Assembly: GCF_014656215.1 (NCBI RefSeq)
Contig: NZ_BNBZ01000029.1
Coordinates: forward strand, 1 to 64,000
DNA from: Streptomyces zaomyceticus
GTDB taxonomy: Bacteria > Actinomycetota > Actinomycetes > Streptomycetales > Streptomycetaceae
DNA: 64,000 nt
Direction: 5' to 3'
The notes under the pieces are model-generated. The model saw only the letters and a program-made list of their open reading frames with translations, was not told the DNA's origin and made no database searches. How positions within the stretch are numbered: the stretch's first letter is position 1; every line of letters starts with the position of its first letter. The position numbers were made by a program, and so were the translations under genes. Of this stretch, positions 6,985-16,134 are shown one piece after another.

Positions 6985-9129
6985 ATGAGCGGTGACAGTC
7001 GGGACGAGCAGCTGAACAACGGCGGCGCCGCCGAGACCGGGGACGTGTCCTTCCGGCAGGTGCCGAGCCAGGGCGGTCCGGGCGGCCTCCACGGCCCGCC
7101 GGGGCAGGCCGAACCACTCGACGTGAGCGTCCCGCCGCAGCGCAAGGGCACAGTCGGCTCCCCGCCCGCCGGACGGGGAGCGGGCACGGGCATCGGAACC
7201 GGGATCGTCGCGGGGACTGTTTCCACGGCCTCCCCGGGCCCAGCGGACTCCGCGGACTCCGCCACCCCTTCCGTCACGGGTACCAGCACCGGTACGGCTC
7301 CGGACACGGCCTTCGAGGACGACGAGCCCGACACCGTCCTGCCGCCGCCCGTCGAGCTGCCCCCCTCCGACTCCGAGCTCGTCCAGCTCATGCGGGAGGG
7401 CGACGACTCCGCGTACGAGGAACTGTTCCTCCGCCACTCCGAGGCCGTGCGCCGGTACGCCAGGACCTGCTGCCGGGACGCCCACACCGCCGACGACCTG
7501 ACCGCCGAGGTCTTCGCCCGTACCCTCCAGGCCGTCCGGGGCGGGGCCGGGCCCGAACAGGCCGTACGCGCCTATCTGATGACCACCGTCCGCCGGGTCG
7601 CCGCGCACTGGGCGCGAACCCAGAAGCGGGAACACCTCGTCGAGGACTTCGCCGTCTTCGCCGAGGCCGCCCGCGCCTCGGAGGTCTCCGACCAGAACGC
7701 CTCCTTCGGGGCGGGGCTCGACCTCGGCGCCGACGTCCTGGCCATGCACGAGGCCGAACAGTCGCTCGCCATGCAGGCCTTCCGCTCACTGCCCGAGCGC
7801 TGGCAGGCCGTGCTCTGGCACACCACCGTCGAGGAGGAGTCCCCGAGCGAGGTCGCGCCGCTCTTCGGCCTGACCGCCAACGCCACCGCCGTGCTCGCCA
7901 GCCGCGCCCGCGAAGGCCTCAAGCAGGCCTACCTCCAGGCCCATGTCAGCCAGTCCCTGACCGCCGGGGGCGACTGCGCCCGGTACGCGGACCGGCTCGG
8001 CGCCTACGCGCGCGGCGGACTGCGGATGCGCGCCGAGCGCGGGCTCCGCAAGCACCTGGACGAGTGTTCCCCATGCCGGCTCGCCGCCGGTGAACTGGCC
8101 CATGTCAACGCCGGGATCCCGGCGCTGCTGCCGGTCGCCGTCATCGGCTGGTTCGCCGCCGGGTACTCGCTCAAGGCCGCCGGGGTCGTCGCCGGCGGTG
8201 CCGTCGGCGCGGGAGCGGCGGGCGCGGCGGCCGCCGCCTCCGGGTCCTCGGGAGGCGCGGCCTCCGGAGGCGCCGTCGCCGAGGGGCTCGGCGCCCCCGC
8301 GAAGGCCGGGATCGCGGCCGCCGTGGCCGTCGCCGCCGCCGCAGGGCTCGTCTGGGCCATGGCCGGGGACCCGGTGCCGGTGGCCGCGCCCAGGCCCGCG
8401 CAGCCCGTCGTCACCCCCGTCGTACCGGAGGAGCCCGCGCCCCCGCCGAAGCCGACGCCGAAGCCCGTGCCGCCGCCCGCGCCCGTACGGTCCGAGCCGC
8501 CGAAGCCCGCCCCGACACCGACACCCACCCCGACACCCAGCCCCGAGAAGCCCACGCCGGAGCCCACGCCCCCGCCGAAGGCGTCACCGGCCCCCACGCC
8601 CCCGCCGAAGCCCGCCCCGACACCGACTCCCACCCCGACGCCCAGCCCCGAGAAGTCCTCGCAGAAGCCCGCACCGCCGCCCGCGCCGCCGGCCGTCTAC
8701 CAGGTCAACGAGCTGGAGTACGGGATCTTCGGCGACGGCACCAAGCCCGAGGTGTCGCTCTCCGACAGCAGTTGGATGTGGCAGCGCGACGGACTCTCCG
8801 TCGGCGGCACCCCGTACGCGCACGGGGTGAGCGTCCACGCGCCCTCGTCCCTGCTCATCGACCTCAACCGGCAGTGCACGAGTTACGACGCGATCGTCGG
8901 GATCGACGATCTGAGCGCCCTGCTCGGTGTCGGTGGCGTCCGCTTCTCCGTCTACGGGGACGAGGAGCGGCTCTGGCGCTCCGACGTGGTCCGGGCGGGC
9001 GACCCCCCGGTCCCCGTGCACGTCGACATCTCCGGCCGCAGGACGATCCGGCTCGTGGTGGAGGAGCACACGCCGTTCGGGCGGGCCGCCGTCGCCGACT
9101 GGGCCCAGTCCCGCATCAGCTGCTCCTGA
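6985..9129 (+). CDS. Membrane-tethered ECF sigma factor with zinc finger and NPCBM domain
   Basis: A 714-residue fusion. After a low-complexity N-terminus, sigma region 2 is at about 129-190 (ELVQLMREGDDSAYEELFLR) and region 4 at about 265-320 (SLPERWQAVLWHT, then a helix-turn-helix). A ZAS/anti-sigma-type zinc finger follows with His357-x3-Cys361-x2-Cys364. Hydrophobic stretches lie at about 380-415 and, clearly membrane-spanning, 441-461. A Pro/Lys/Thr-rich linker (about 465-575) leads to a C-terminal NPCBM-like beta-sandwich (about 576-714), a domain associated with glycan binding. The protein looks like sigma factor, anti-sigma and surface sensor in one chain. The ATG follows CGGGGG by 9 nt. 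I recall the S. coelicolor orthologue (about SCO4117) as a pleiotropic developmental sigma factor. It converges with and overlaps the next gene by 14 bp. Confidence 0.88.
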   Translation: MSGDSRDEQLNNGGAAETGDVSFRQVPSQGGPGGLHGPPGQAEPLDVSVPPQRKGTVGSPPAGRGAGTGIGTGIVAGTVSTASPGPADSADSATPSVTGTSTGTAPDTAFEDDEPDTVLPPPVELPPSDSELVQLMREGDDSAYEELFLRHSEAVRRYARTCCRDAHTADDLTAEVFARTLQAVRGGAGPEQAVRAYLMTTVRRVAAHWARTQKREHLVEDFAVFAEAARASEVSDQNASFGAGLDLGADVLAMHEAEQSLAMQAFRSLPERWQAVLWHTTVEEESPSEVAPLFGLTANATAVLASRAREGLKQAYLQAHVSQSLTAGGDCARYADRLGAYARGGLRMRAERGLRKHLDECSPCRLAAGELAHVNAGIPALLPVAVIGWFAAGYSLKAAGVVAGGAVGAGAAGAAAAASGSSGGAASGGAVAEGLGAPAKAGIAAAVAVAAAAGLVWAMAGDPVPVAAPRPAQPVVTPVVPEEPAPPPKPTPKPVPPPAPVRSEPPKPAPTPTPTPTPSPEKPTPEPTPPPKASPAPTPPPKPAPTPTPTPTPSPEKSSQKPAPPPAPPAVYQVNELEYGIFGDGTKPEVSLSDSSWMWQRDGLSVGGTPYAHGVSVHAPSSLLIDLNRQCTSYDAIVGIDDLSALLGVGGVRFSVYGDEERLWRSDVVRAGDPPVPVHVDISGRRTIRLVVEEHTPFGRAAVADWAQSRISCS

Positions 9130-12100
9130 AGGCCTCCGCGAGGGCCAGTACCTCGTCGAGGCCGAGGCCCTCCCCCGCCGCGCGGGCCGCCGCGACGCCC
9201 GACGGGCCGAGCGCGGCGAGCGCCCGGTCGGTCACGGCCTGGAGATCCCGCAGCCCCGGGACCGAGCGGGGCAGCTCCTCGCGCCAGCCTTCGACGGCCG
9301 ACATGATCAGGACCGCCAGGTTCTGTTCGCCCGCCGAGGACAGGACGACCGCGAGGCCCTCCGCCAGGCCCGAGATCATGAAGTCCGCGCACTGCGCGTC
9401 CCGCGCGCTGCGCAGTGCCTCGATGGCCGTGGCGACGGCGGACGCCCGTCCCTCGACCGCCTCGACGCGCGCGGACAGCCCCACGAGCGCCGCCTCGAAG
9501 TGCGGCGGGGGCGCCCCGGTCGAGACCGTGTGGCCCGCCTGCTCCAGCTGGGCGCCGGCCTCCGCGGCCTCTCCGCGGTACAGGGCGAGGGCGGCCCGCA
9601 GGAAGCAGATGAACACGCCGGTGTCCCGCACGCGGTAGCGCTCCGCCTCCCGCGCGGCCTCGTCGAGTCCCTTCCCCGCCGCCTCCATGTCGCCCGTGTG
9701 ATAAGCGAGTTCGGCCAGGCGGGCGAGGAGGAACGGGGACTCGGCGTGCGCGCCGACCTCCCGGGCCAGCCGGAGGGCCTCCTCGTACGCCTCCCCGGCC
9801 TCCTCGCTCCGGCCGCGCAGCATATGGGCCTCGCCCACCGCGCTCGCGATCTGGGCGCCCATCCACCGGTCGCCGACGCTTCGGGCGAGAAGACGGAGCT
9901 CGGCAAGGTCCTCGTCGATGCCGGGCATGCCGCCGGGCATGTCGACGACCATGTGCGTACGGAACATGAGGCTGACGCCGACCTCCCAGTCACCGCCGTG
10001 ACGACGGCAGTTGGCGACGGCCTCGTCGAGGAGCTCCCGGACCACGGCCGGTGTCTCGGTGAGGTACGCGGTGAACGGCCAGAGCAGGCCGGGGAACCGG
10101 GCGCCCTCGGGGCCGGGCGGCTCGCCGAACGCCGTCCGTACACGGCGGGCGAGCGCGATCGCCTCCGGTTCCTGGAAGTCCCCCAGCGTGCGGCTCTCGA
10201 CCTCCAGGAAGAACTGCAGCATGCGCAGACGCATCCGGGGCCAGTACCGGAGGTCGTCGGGCTCGTCCGGGTCGTCGCCGAGCGCGACCGTGCGGTGCAC
10301 CCAGGCCAGGCCCTCGGGGCGGTAGTTGCGCAGCCACCAGAACCAGCCCATGGCGAAGACCAGACGGTGGGCGGCGGCCTCGTCGGGGGAGGTGCCGACG
10401 GCGCGGTGCAGGGCGGCCCGGATGTTGTCCAGATCGCGCTCGATCCGCTCGATCCACGGGAGCTGCTCCGCCGAGCGGAGTCGGGGCTCGGCGGTCTCGG
10501 TGAGGGCCGTGAAGTGGGCGGTGTGCGCGGCCTCGGCGGCGGCGAGGATCTCCGGGTCCTCGGCTGCCCGCTCGACCGCGTACTCGTGGATGGTCTCCAG
10601 GAGCCGATAGCGCATCTCGCCGCCCTCGACGGGGGTGGCGACGACGAGGGACTTGTCGACCAGGGCGCCGAGCGCGTCGGCAGCGCGCGGGGAGAGGGCC
10701 TCCGCTGCGTCGAGGTCCCAGCCGCCGGCGAAGACCGAGACCTGGCGGAGCAGGGTGCGCTCGTCGGGGTCGAGCAGGTCCCAGGACCAGTCGACGACCG
10801 CGCGGAGGGTCTGCTGGCGGGGCAGGACCGTGCGGGAACCGGAGGTGAGGAGACGGAAGCGGTCGTCGAGGCGGTCGGCGATCTGGCGCGGGGTGAGCAG
10901 CCGGAGGCGGGCGGCGGCCAGTTCGATGGCGAGGGGCAGGCCGTCGAGGCGGCGGCAGATCTCGTCGGCGGCCGCGCCGCCGTCCCGGGTGAGGTCGACG
11001 TCGGGGCGTACGGCGCGGGCGCGCTCGGCGAAGAGGCGGTGCGCGGGGTCCGGCGGCAGGGGTTCGAGGGGGCGGACCGACTCTCCCGGGACACCGAGGG
11101 GTTCGCGGCTGGTGGCGAGGATGCGGAGCTCGGGGCAGTCGGTGAGGAGGGTCTCGGCGAGGGCGGCGGCCGCGTCGATCACGTGCTCGCAGTTGTCGAG
11201 GACGAGGAGGAAGGGGCGGCGGGCGAGGTGCTCGACGAGCTGGGTCGTGGGGTCGTCCTTGAGGGGCGCGCCCTCGCGGGTGATCAGGGTGATCTCGCGG
11301 AGCCCGAGCGCGGAGAGGACGGCGCCGGGGACGGCTTCGGGGTCGTCGAGCGGGGCGAGTTCGGCGATCCAGGCGGTGGCGGGGGAGGCGGGTGCGGGCT
11401 CGGTCCGCTGGAGGTTGGCCCCGGTGGGGCCCGGACTGGTGGGGGCTGAGGCGGTGGGGGTTGAGGCGGTGGGGTTTGCGGCTGTGGCGGGTGTGCCGGC
11501 TGGGTCGGTGGCGGGGGCGAAGGCCCTGAGGGCGGCTTCTTCGGCGAGCCGGGTCTTGCCGGAGCCGCCGGGGCCGGTGAGCGTGACGAGCCGGAAGCGG
11601 TCCAGCTCGGCGTGGATCGCGGCCAGCTCGGGCTCCCGGCCGACGAAGGAGGTGAGACGGGGCCGGATGTTGCCGGGGACGGGGGTGGACGCGGTCGGGG
11701 GCGTCGGGGGGTGCGCGTGGTCCGGCGGTGAGGTCGGCCGCGGGCCGGCGGCGGTCGTCGTCCCCCACGGGGTGTCCGTAAGGGGAGCGGTGGAGTTCGG
11801 GGCCGGGGCCGGGGCCGTGAGGAGTTCCCGGTGGAGGGCGGTGAGTTCGGGGCCCGGGTCGGCGCCGAGCGCGTCGGCGAGGGTGCGGCGGGCCGACTCG
11901 TAGGCCGAGAGGGCGTCGGCGTGACGGCCCTCGGCCCGCAGGGCGCGGATGAGGTGGGCGCGGAAGGCCTCGTCGTACGGATACGTGGTGGTGAGCTCGG
12001 TCAGCTCCGGTACGAGTCCGTCGGTGGCGCCCCGGCGCAGATCGGCCTCGACGCGCTGCCGCAGGGCGGCGAGCCGCTGGGCCTCGGGCCGGACTCCCGC

Positions 12101-12526
12101 CGGGTCGGGCAGGTCGGCGAGGGCGGGGCCCCGGAAGAGCCCGAGGGCTTCCCTCAGGAGCGCGGCGGCGGTGTCGGGGTCGCCGGAGTCGAGGCGGGTG
12201 CCCGCCTCCCTGACGCGGCGCTCGAAGACGTACAGGTCGATGTCCTCGGCGGTGGCGGCGAGCCGGTAGCCGGGGCCGGGGGTGGAGGCGACGGCCTCCC
12301 GGCCGAGGGTCCGGCGGAGCCTGCCGACGAGGGCCTGGAGGGCGGCGGGGGCGTCCTGCGGCGGGTCGTCCCCGTAGACGTCGTCGGCGAGCTCCGTGAC
12401 GGAGGCGGCCCGTCCGCCGCGCAGTGCGAGCGCGGCGAGGAGTGCCCGCAGCCGGGCTCCGCCGAGCGGGAGGGGAGTGCCGCCGGCGCCGAGGGCCTCG
12501 GTGGTGCCGAGGATGAGATACCGCAC
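9116..12526 (-). CDS. AfsR/SARP-like regulator (wHTH-BTAD, NB-ARC, TPR)
   Basis: A 1136-residue regulator. An OmpR-type winged helix (about 1-90) and bacterial transcriptional activator domain (about 95-240) form the SARP head, which binds direct repeats near the -35 of target promoters. A Pro/Thr linker leads to an NB-ARC ATPase starting around 290, with Walker A TGPGGSGKT at 317-325 and LLVLDNCEH as Walker B. A winged/TPR C-terminal half follows. Length and layout match AfsR. Unusually, a Thr/Ala/Pro/Ser-rich stretch of about 35 residues (about 337-374) interrupts the ATPase soon after Walker A; the underlying DNA is repetitive. No cluster of antibiotic genes is next to it, so the target is unknown. 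Confidence 0.88.
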   Translation of the reverse strand: MRYLILGTTEALGAGGTPLPLGGARLRALLAALALRGGRAASVTELADDVYGDDPPQDAPAALQALVGRLRRTLGREAVASTPGPGYRLAATAEDIDLYVFERRVREAGTRLDSGDPDTAAALLREALGLFRGPALADLPDPAGVRPEAQRLAALRQRVEADLRRGATDGLVPELTELTTTYPYDEAFRAHLIRALRAEGRHADALSAYESARRTLADALGADPGPELTALHRELLTAPAPAPNSTAPLTDTPWGTTTAAGPRPTSPPDHAHPPTPPTASTPVPGNIRPRLTSFVGREPELAAIHAELDRFRLVTLTGPGGSGKTRLAEEAALRAFAPATDPAGTPATAANPTASTPTASAPTSPGPTGANLQRTEPAPASPATAWIAELAPLDDPEAVPGAVLSALGLREITLITREGAPLKDDPTTQLVEHLARRPFLLVLDNCEHVIDAAAALAETLLTDCPELRILATSREPLGVPGESVRPLEPLPPDPAHRLFAERARAVRPDVDLTRDGGAAADEICRRLDGLPLAIELAAARLRLLTPRQIADRLDDRFRLLTSGSRTVLPRQQTLRAVVDWSWDLLDPDERTLLRQVSVFAGGWDLDAAEALSPRAADALGALVDKSLVVATPVEGGEMRYRLLETIHEYAVERAAEDPEILAAAEAAHTAHFTALTETAEPRLRSAEQLPWIERIERDLDNIRAALHRAVGTSPDEAAAHRLVFAMGWFWWLRNYRPEGLAWVHRTVALGDDPDEPDDLRYWPRMRLRMLQFFLEVESRTLGDFQEPEAIALARRVRTAFGEPPGPEGARFPGLLWPFTAYLTETPAVVRELLDEAVANCRRHGGDWEVGVSLMFRTHMVVDMPGGMPGIDEDLAELRLLARSVGDRWMGAQIASAVGEAHMLRGRSEEAGEAYEEALRLAREVGAHAESPFLLARLAELAYHTGDMEAAGKGLDEAAREAERYRVRDTGVFICFLRAALALYRGEAAEAGAQLEQAGHTVSTGAPPPHFEAALVGLSARVEAVEGRASAVATAIEALRSARDAQCADFMISGLAEGLAVVLSSAGEQNLAVLIMSAVEGWREELPRSVPGLRDLQAVTDRALAALGPSGVAAARAAGEGLGLDEVLALAEAFRSS

Positions 12527-12598
12527 CGGGTCATTGTGTCCGCCGGCACCGGCGTACGCCTCGGGGTTTACCCGGGGGTGACCCTGGGGTCGCGGTGG

Positions 12599-13201
12599 TC
12601 AGAACTCCGCGGTGTCCAGGGTGAAGCCGAGGGGGGCGGGGAGCGGGACCTGCGTCCCCAGCTTGTGGATGGACTTGTGGCCGAAGTCGTCACCGGAGGG
12701 TCCTGAGCACACGACCGCCTCGCCGGCCTCGCGATCGATCAGCAGGTAGACGGGGATGCCCGCGCGGGCGTAGGCCCGGCTCTTCTCGACGCGGTCGCGG
12801 CCCGCGGTGGAGGTGGAGGTGACCTCCGTGACGAGGAGGACGGGGTCGGGAGCGTGCCACTCCCGCTGGTCGTCGAAGCTGCCCTTGGGGGCGATGACGA
12901 GGTCGGGGATGACCCTGACGGTGTCGGTGGCCCCCGGCAGACTGAGGCCGATGCCCGTGAAGTTGCGCAGTTCCCTGTCGACACGTCGGGCGATGACTTG
13001 TTCCACCACCTCGGTCACGATCTCCTCGTGCTCGCCGTTGGCCGGAGGTACCACGTAGATCTCCCCTTCGATCAGCTCCACGCGCCAGCCCTTCGGGGCC
13101 ACGGCGCTGAACAGCTCGAAGGTCTCCCGCACGCTCGCGCCCTCACGGTCGGGCAGCCCCTCGGAGAGCACGCTCTCCGGAACCGGCGGCGGCATCGCCA
13201 T
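12599..13201 (-). CDS. Uma2-family restriction-endonuclease-fold protein
   Basis: A 200-residue protein of the Uma2 (DUF820) family, which has a PD-(D/E)XK nuclease fold and is widespread in Streptomyces with no firm function. The core motifs are PDLVIAPKG (Asp) and LLVTEVTSTST with a Lys shortly after (RVEKSRAYARAGIPVYLLID). The ATG has an excellent AAGGAGG 7 nt upstream. It reads in the same direction as the AfsR-like gene, 73 bp upstream of it. Confidence 0.85.
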   Translation of the reverse strand: MAMPPPVPESVLSEGLPDREGASVRETFELFSAVAPKGWRVELIEGEIYVVPPANGEHEEIVTEVVEQVIARRVDRELRNFTGIGLSLPGATDTVRVIPDLVIAPKGSFDDQREWHAPDPVLLVTEVTSTSTAGRDRVEKSRAYARAGIPVYLLIDREAGEAVVCSGPSGDDFGHKSIHKLGTQVPLPAPLGFTLDTAEF

Positions 13202-13316
13202 GACGGACCTCCTTCGCTCGGTGCGACGCTCTCAGCTTAGGACGGGGGTCCGATCGGGGTCCTGGAAGCGTTCACTCGCACGAGCGTGCAGGGACGTTCC
13301 GCCCGGGAAGCGGCTC

Positions 13317-15566
13317 TCACGCCGAGAGCGAGCGCGAGGTGGGGATCAGCGGTCCCGGGACCGCACGGGGCGGGCGGGGGGACGTCGTGTCCGTCCAGCA
13401 GGAACCCCGGCGGGCGAGGAGCCGGCGGAGCCAGAGTTCGGTGGAGACGAGGTCGGCGAGGCCGTCGAGGGGGACGGGGGCGCCGTCGGCCGCCGCGCGG
13501 AGGGCCTCGCGGACGACGCGGGCCTCGATCAGGCCCGCGTCGGCGAGGAGCGGGGCGTCGAAGAGGGCGATGAGGTGGGGGAGCGCCGCGCGCAGCCCCG
13601 CGCGCGAGGCGGCGGCCGGGACCGCCGGGTGGGGGGCGCCCCAGCCCGGGGGGAGGTCGTGGATGCCGGCGCCCGAGAGGACCGTGCGCAGGACGCCCGC
13701 GCGGGCGTCCGGCTGGACCCGGAGCGCTTCGGGAAGGTCGCGGCAGGCCCGTACCACCTGGTTGTCGAGGAAGGGGGCGTGCAGGCGCTGGCCGCGGATC
13801 TCGGCGGCCTGTTCCAGCACCCGGTGGTCCGCCGCCGCCCGGGCGAGGGCGGCACGCGCGCGTGCCTCCCCCGGCCGCTGGACGGAGGTCGGCAGGGTCG
13901 CGGCCCGGTTCAGGCGAACCGATACTTCGGCCAGGGCCTCCCCCGTCAGCCAGCGCGCCGCCGGTCCCGGCCGCGACCAGGTGAGCGCCGAGAGGGACGC
14001 CTCCAGGGGGCCGAAGCCGTCCTGAGCCGTACGGTTCGCCTCCAGGACCCGCCGGGCCGCCGCCTCGAGGCCCGTCCGGTACGGGGTGCGCGCGAGCTTC
14101 CGCGCCGCCCGGTACACGGTCAGCGGCACCAGGAGCGAACCCGCCGACGGCCCCGACGCCTTGGCGAGCGCCGTCACCGGGCGGACCAGCGAGCGGCGCC
14201 TGCGGTCCATCAGGAGGTCGGCGAGGCGGGCCGGGTGCGCGTCCAGGACCTGCTTGGCGCCCATCCCGGTGAAGTGGTCGGCGCTGCCGCCCGCGAGCCG
14301 CCTCCGGTGCCGTTCCGCCGTGACGAGCGAAGGTCCCGGCTCGTCGGTCAGCGGCCCGTCGAGAGTGGCGTACGGGAGCGCCTCCTCGCCCGCCGCGACG
14401 ACCACGTGGTGCAGGCGGGGGTCGGCCGCGAGCTCCCCGGCCCGCTTCAGCTCGGCCTCACGGCCCGACCCCGCGCGGGTGGCCAGGTCGTTGAAGGTGA
14501 CGGCGAGCAGCCGCTCCCCCGCGCCCGTGCCGTGCCCGACGATCGTGCCCGGTACTCCCGGGAGGCCCGCCGCGAGCAGTGCGAGCGTGCCGGAGGCACT
14601 GCCGCCGGAGAGGTCGGCGCCGATGCCGGGCGCCGGTCCTCCGCCCCGGGCCGCACGCCGGTCGGCGGGCCCCATGCCGGGCACCGGGCCCGGGTCGGGC
14701 AGCGGGGACTCGGGCGCGTGCCGGGGGGCGGTGAGCCGGGCCCGCACGGCTTCGACCAGGGCGTCCCTGACCCCTTCGACGGCCTGGTGGGGATCGGCCT
14801 GGGCCGCCGCGACGGCCAGCGAGGCGACCTGTTCGTACCCGGTGATCTCGCGCGAGCCCTCGCGCAGGATCAGCGCGTGTCCCGGCGGCACCCGCCGGAC
14901 ACCCTCGTACGGGGTGGAGTCGCGCAGTGCCTCCGGGGTCTCCGGGCAGGCGAGGAGCGCGGCCACATGGCCGATGTCGAGCTGGGCCTCGACGAGGTCG
15001 GCCAGGGGCAGGGCGGCGGTGGCGAAGGCGGTGCCGCCCGCCCAGGGGGTGTGGAACACCGGCCGGGCGCCCGCGAGGTCACCGGTGACGGTGACCCGGC
15101 GGCCCGCCTTGACGACCGCCGTGTAGCTGCCGGGCCAGGCCGTGAGATGCCTCAACGCGCCCCCGCGCGCGGTGAGCAGGCCGATGCGCAGTTCCTCGTC
15201 GCTCGCGGCGCAGCAGCCGAGGACGGCGAGGCGGGTGTGGTCGTCGACGGCCACCACGCGCACCTCGTCCGGGCGCCAGTCGCCGACCGCCCACAGCGGA
15301 TCGGGGTCGCCCCAGAGGAGTTGGGCGCCGACCGGTTGCACCGTGCGCCCCTCGGTGGCGGCCCGGCCGGAGCCGGCGGGGTACGGGTCTCCGTAGCCGG
15401 AGGTCGCGCCGTATCCGCCGGAGCCCGGGCCGTACGCGTCGGAGGCCGAGCCGTACCCGCCGGAGGCCGAAGCCGTCCCGTACGCGCCGCTCACCGACCC
15501 CGCCCGCGCCCCGGCCGTCGTTGCGAAGTTCGCGGCGACACTGCTCCAGCCCACCAGCCATCGCAT
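13317..15566 (-). CDS. Asparagine synthetase / lasso-cyclase-like protein, orphan
   Basis: A 749-residue protein with the shape of the AsnB superfamily members that close lasso peptides: an N-terminal region resembling glutamine amidotransferase (about 75-250) but lacking the N-terminal Cys nucleophile, and a C-terminal ATP-pyrophosphatase domain from about 265. Two things are odd. The PP-loop reads LSGGSASGT (319-327), where the family usually has SGGxDS, so the key Asp is replaced by Ala. Residues 26-67 are an insert rich in Tyr, Gly and Ser. The ATG was chosen because GGAGG lies 7 nt upstream; an ATG 11 codons earlier is less well supported. I found no lasso precursor, leader peptidase or RRE protein nearby. 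Activity may be lost or altered. Confidence 0.7.
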   Translation of the reverse strand: MRWLVGWSSVAANFATTAGARAGSVSGAYGTASASGGYGSASDAYGPGSGGYGATSGYGDPYPAGSGRAATEGRTVQPVGAQLLWGDPDPLWAVGDWRPDEVRVVAVDDHTRLAVLGCCAASDEELRIGLLTARGGALRHLTAWPGSYTAVVKAGRRVTVTGDLAGARPVFHTPWAGGTAFATAALPLADLVEAQLDIGHVAALLACPETPEALRDSTPYEGVRRVPPGHALILREGSREITGYEQVASLAVAAAQADPHQAVEGVRDALVEAVRARLTAPRHAPESPLPDPGPVPGMGPADRRAARGGGPAPGIGADLSGGSASGTLALLAAGLPGVPGTIVGHGTGAGERLLAVTFNDLATRAGSGREAELKRAGELAADPRLHHVVVAAGEEALPYATLDGPLTDEPGPSLVTAERHRRRLAGGSADHFTGMGAKQVLDAHPARLADLLMDRRRRSLVRPVTALAKASGPSAGSLLVPLTVYRAARKLARTPYRTGLEAAARRVLEANRTAQDGFGPLEASLSALTWSRPGPAARWLTGEALAEVSVRLNRAATLPTSVQRPGEARARAALARAAADHRVLEQAAEIRGQRLHAPFLDNQVVRACRDLPEALRVQPDARAGVLRTVLSGAGIHDLPPGWGAPHPAVPAAASRAGLRAALPHLIALFDAPLLADAGLIEARVVREALRAAADGAPVPLDGLADLVSTELWLRRLLARRGSCWTDTTSPRPPRAVPGPLIPTSRSLSA

Positions 15567-16134
15567 CGGCGCCTCCACATCCGTTTCGGTGGGAGACATG
15601 CTGCCACGACAACGGCGCACGGGGCGGAGTCCGGGCGCACGCGCGCCAAAGCCGAATGCGCCCCTGGCATGGGCCAGTTGAACACCGGCGTCATTCGGCC
15701 AAATATCGACCCTCCCCGGCGGGGGTGGAGGGCCTCCGGGCAGCCGCCCGCACGCATCGCCTCTCACCGGCCGTCGGCAGTCCGGGAGGCGCTCCCGCCT
15801 CCCGGAGCCGTCCGCCGCCCGCGGGGAATGGGGCGGCGGTATCCCCCAGCCCACCGGTCCGGGACAGTTCCCGGCCGAGCGGGCCGACCCACGCGCTACT
15901 CATGGAAGCGCTCCCCCGACGGCCCCGAGAGAGCGCACGGCCGGGCGCACGGCCACACGGCGGGAGCACGAGCCGGGCCACCGGGCCCTCCCGTCGGCCT
16001 TTCACACAACAATCTCGCCATACGGAACACCGCCCCTTAACGGTAGGGATGCGGCGAACTACGCTGTGTTTACGAATGCCGCACGCCTATGCCCGGCGTC
16101 GTGGCGGCCGTCTGGGTTGTCGAGGGGTGGCGTC
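15567..16134. other. 568-bp divergent intergenic region
   Basis: No convincing gene is present on either strand. I looked specifically for a short precursor peptide for the lasso-cyclase-like protein and saw none with a typical core (Gly at core position 1, Asp/Glu at 7-9). An AT-richer patch around 15690-15710 (CCAAATATCGACC) may carry the leftward promoter. TACGCT at 16059-16064 may be the -10 for the rightward regulator. Confidence 0.4.

Noticed and set aside
15567..16134. Lasso precursor peptide next to the AsnB-like gene
   Set aside because: No short frame with leader, core Gly1 and acidic ring residue, or ribosome-binding site, was found on either strand.
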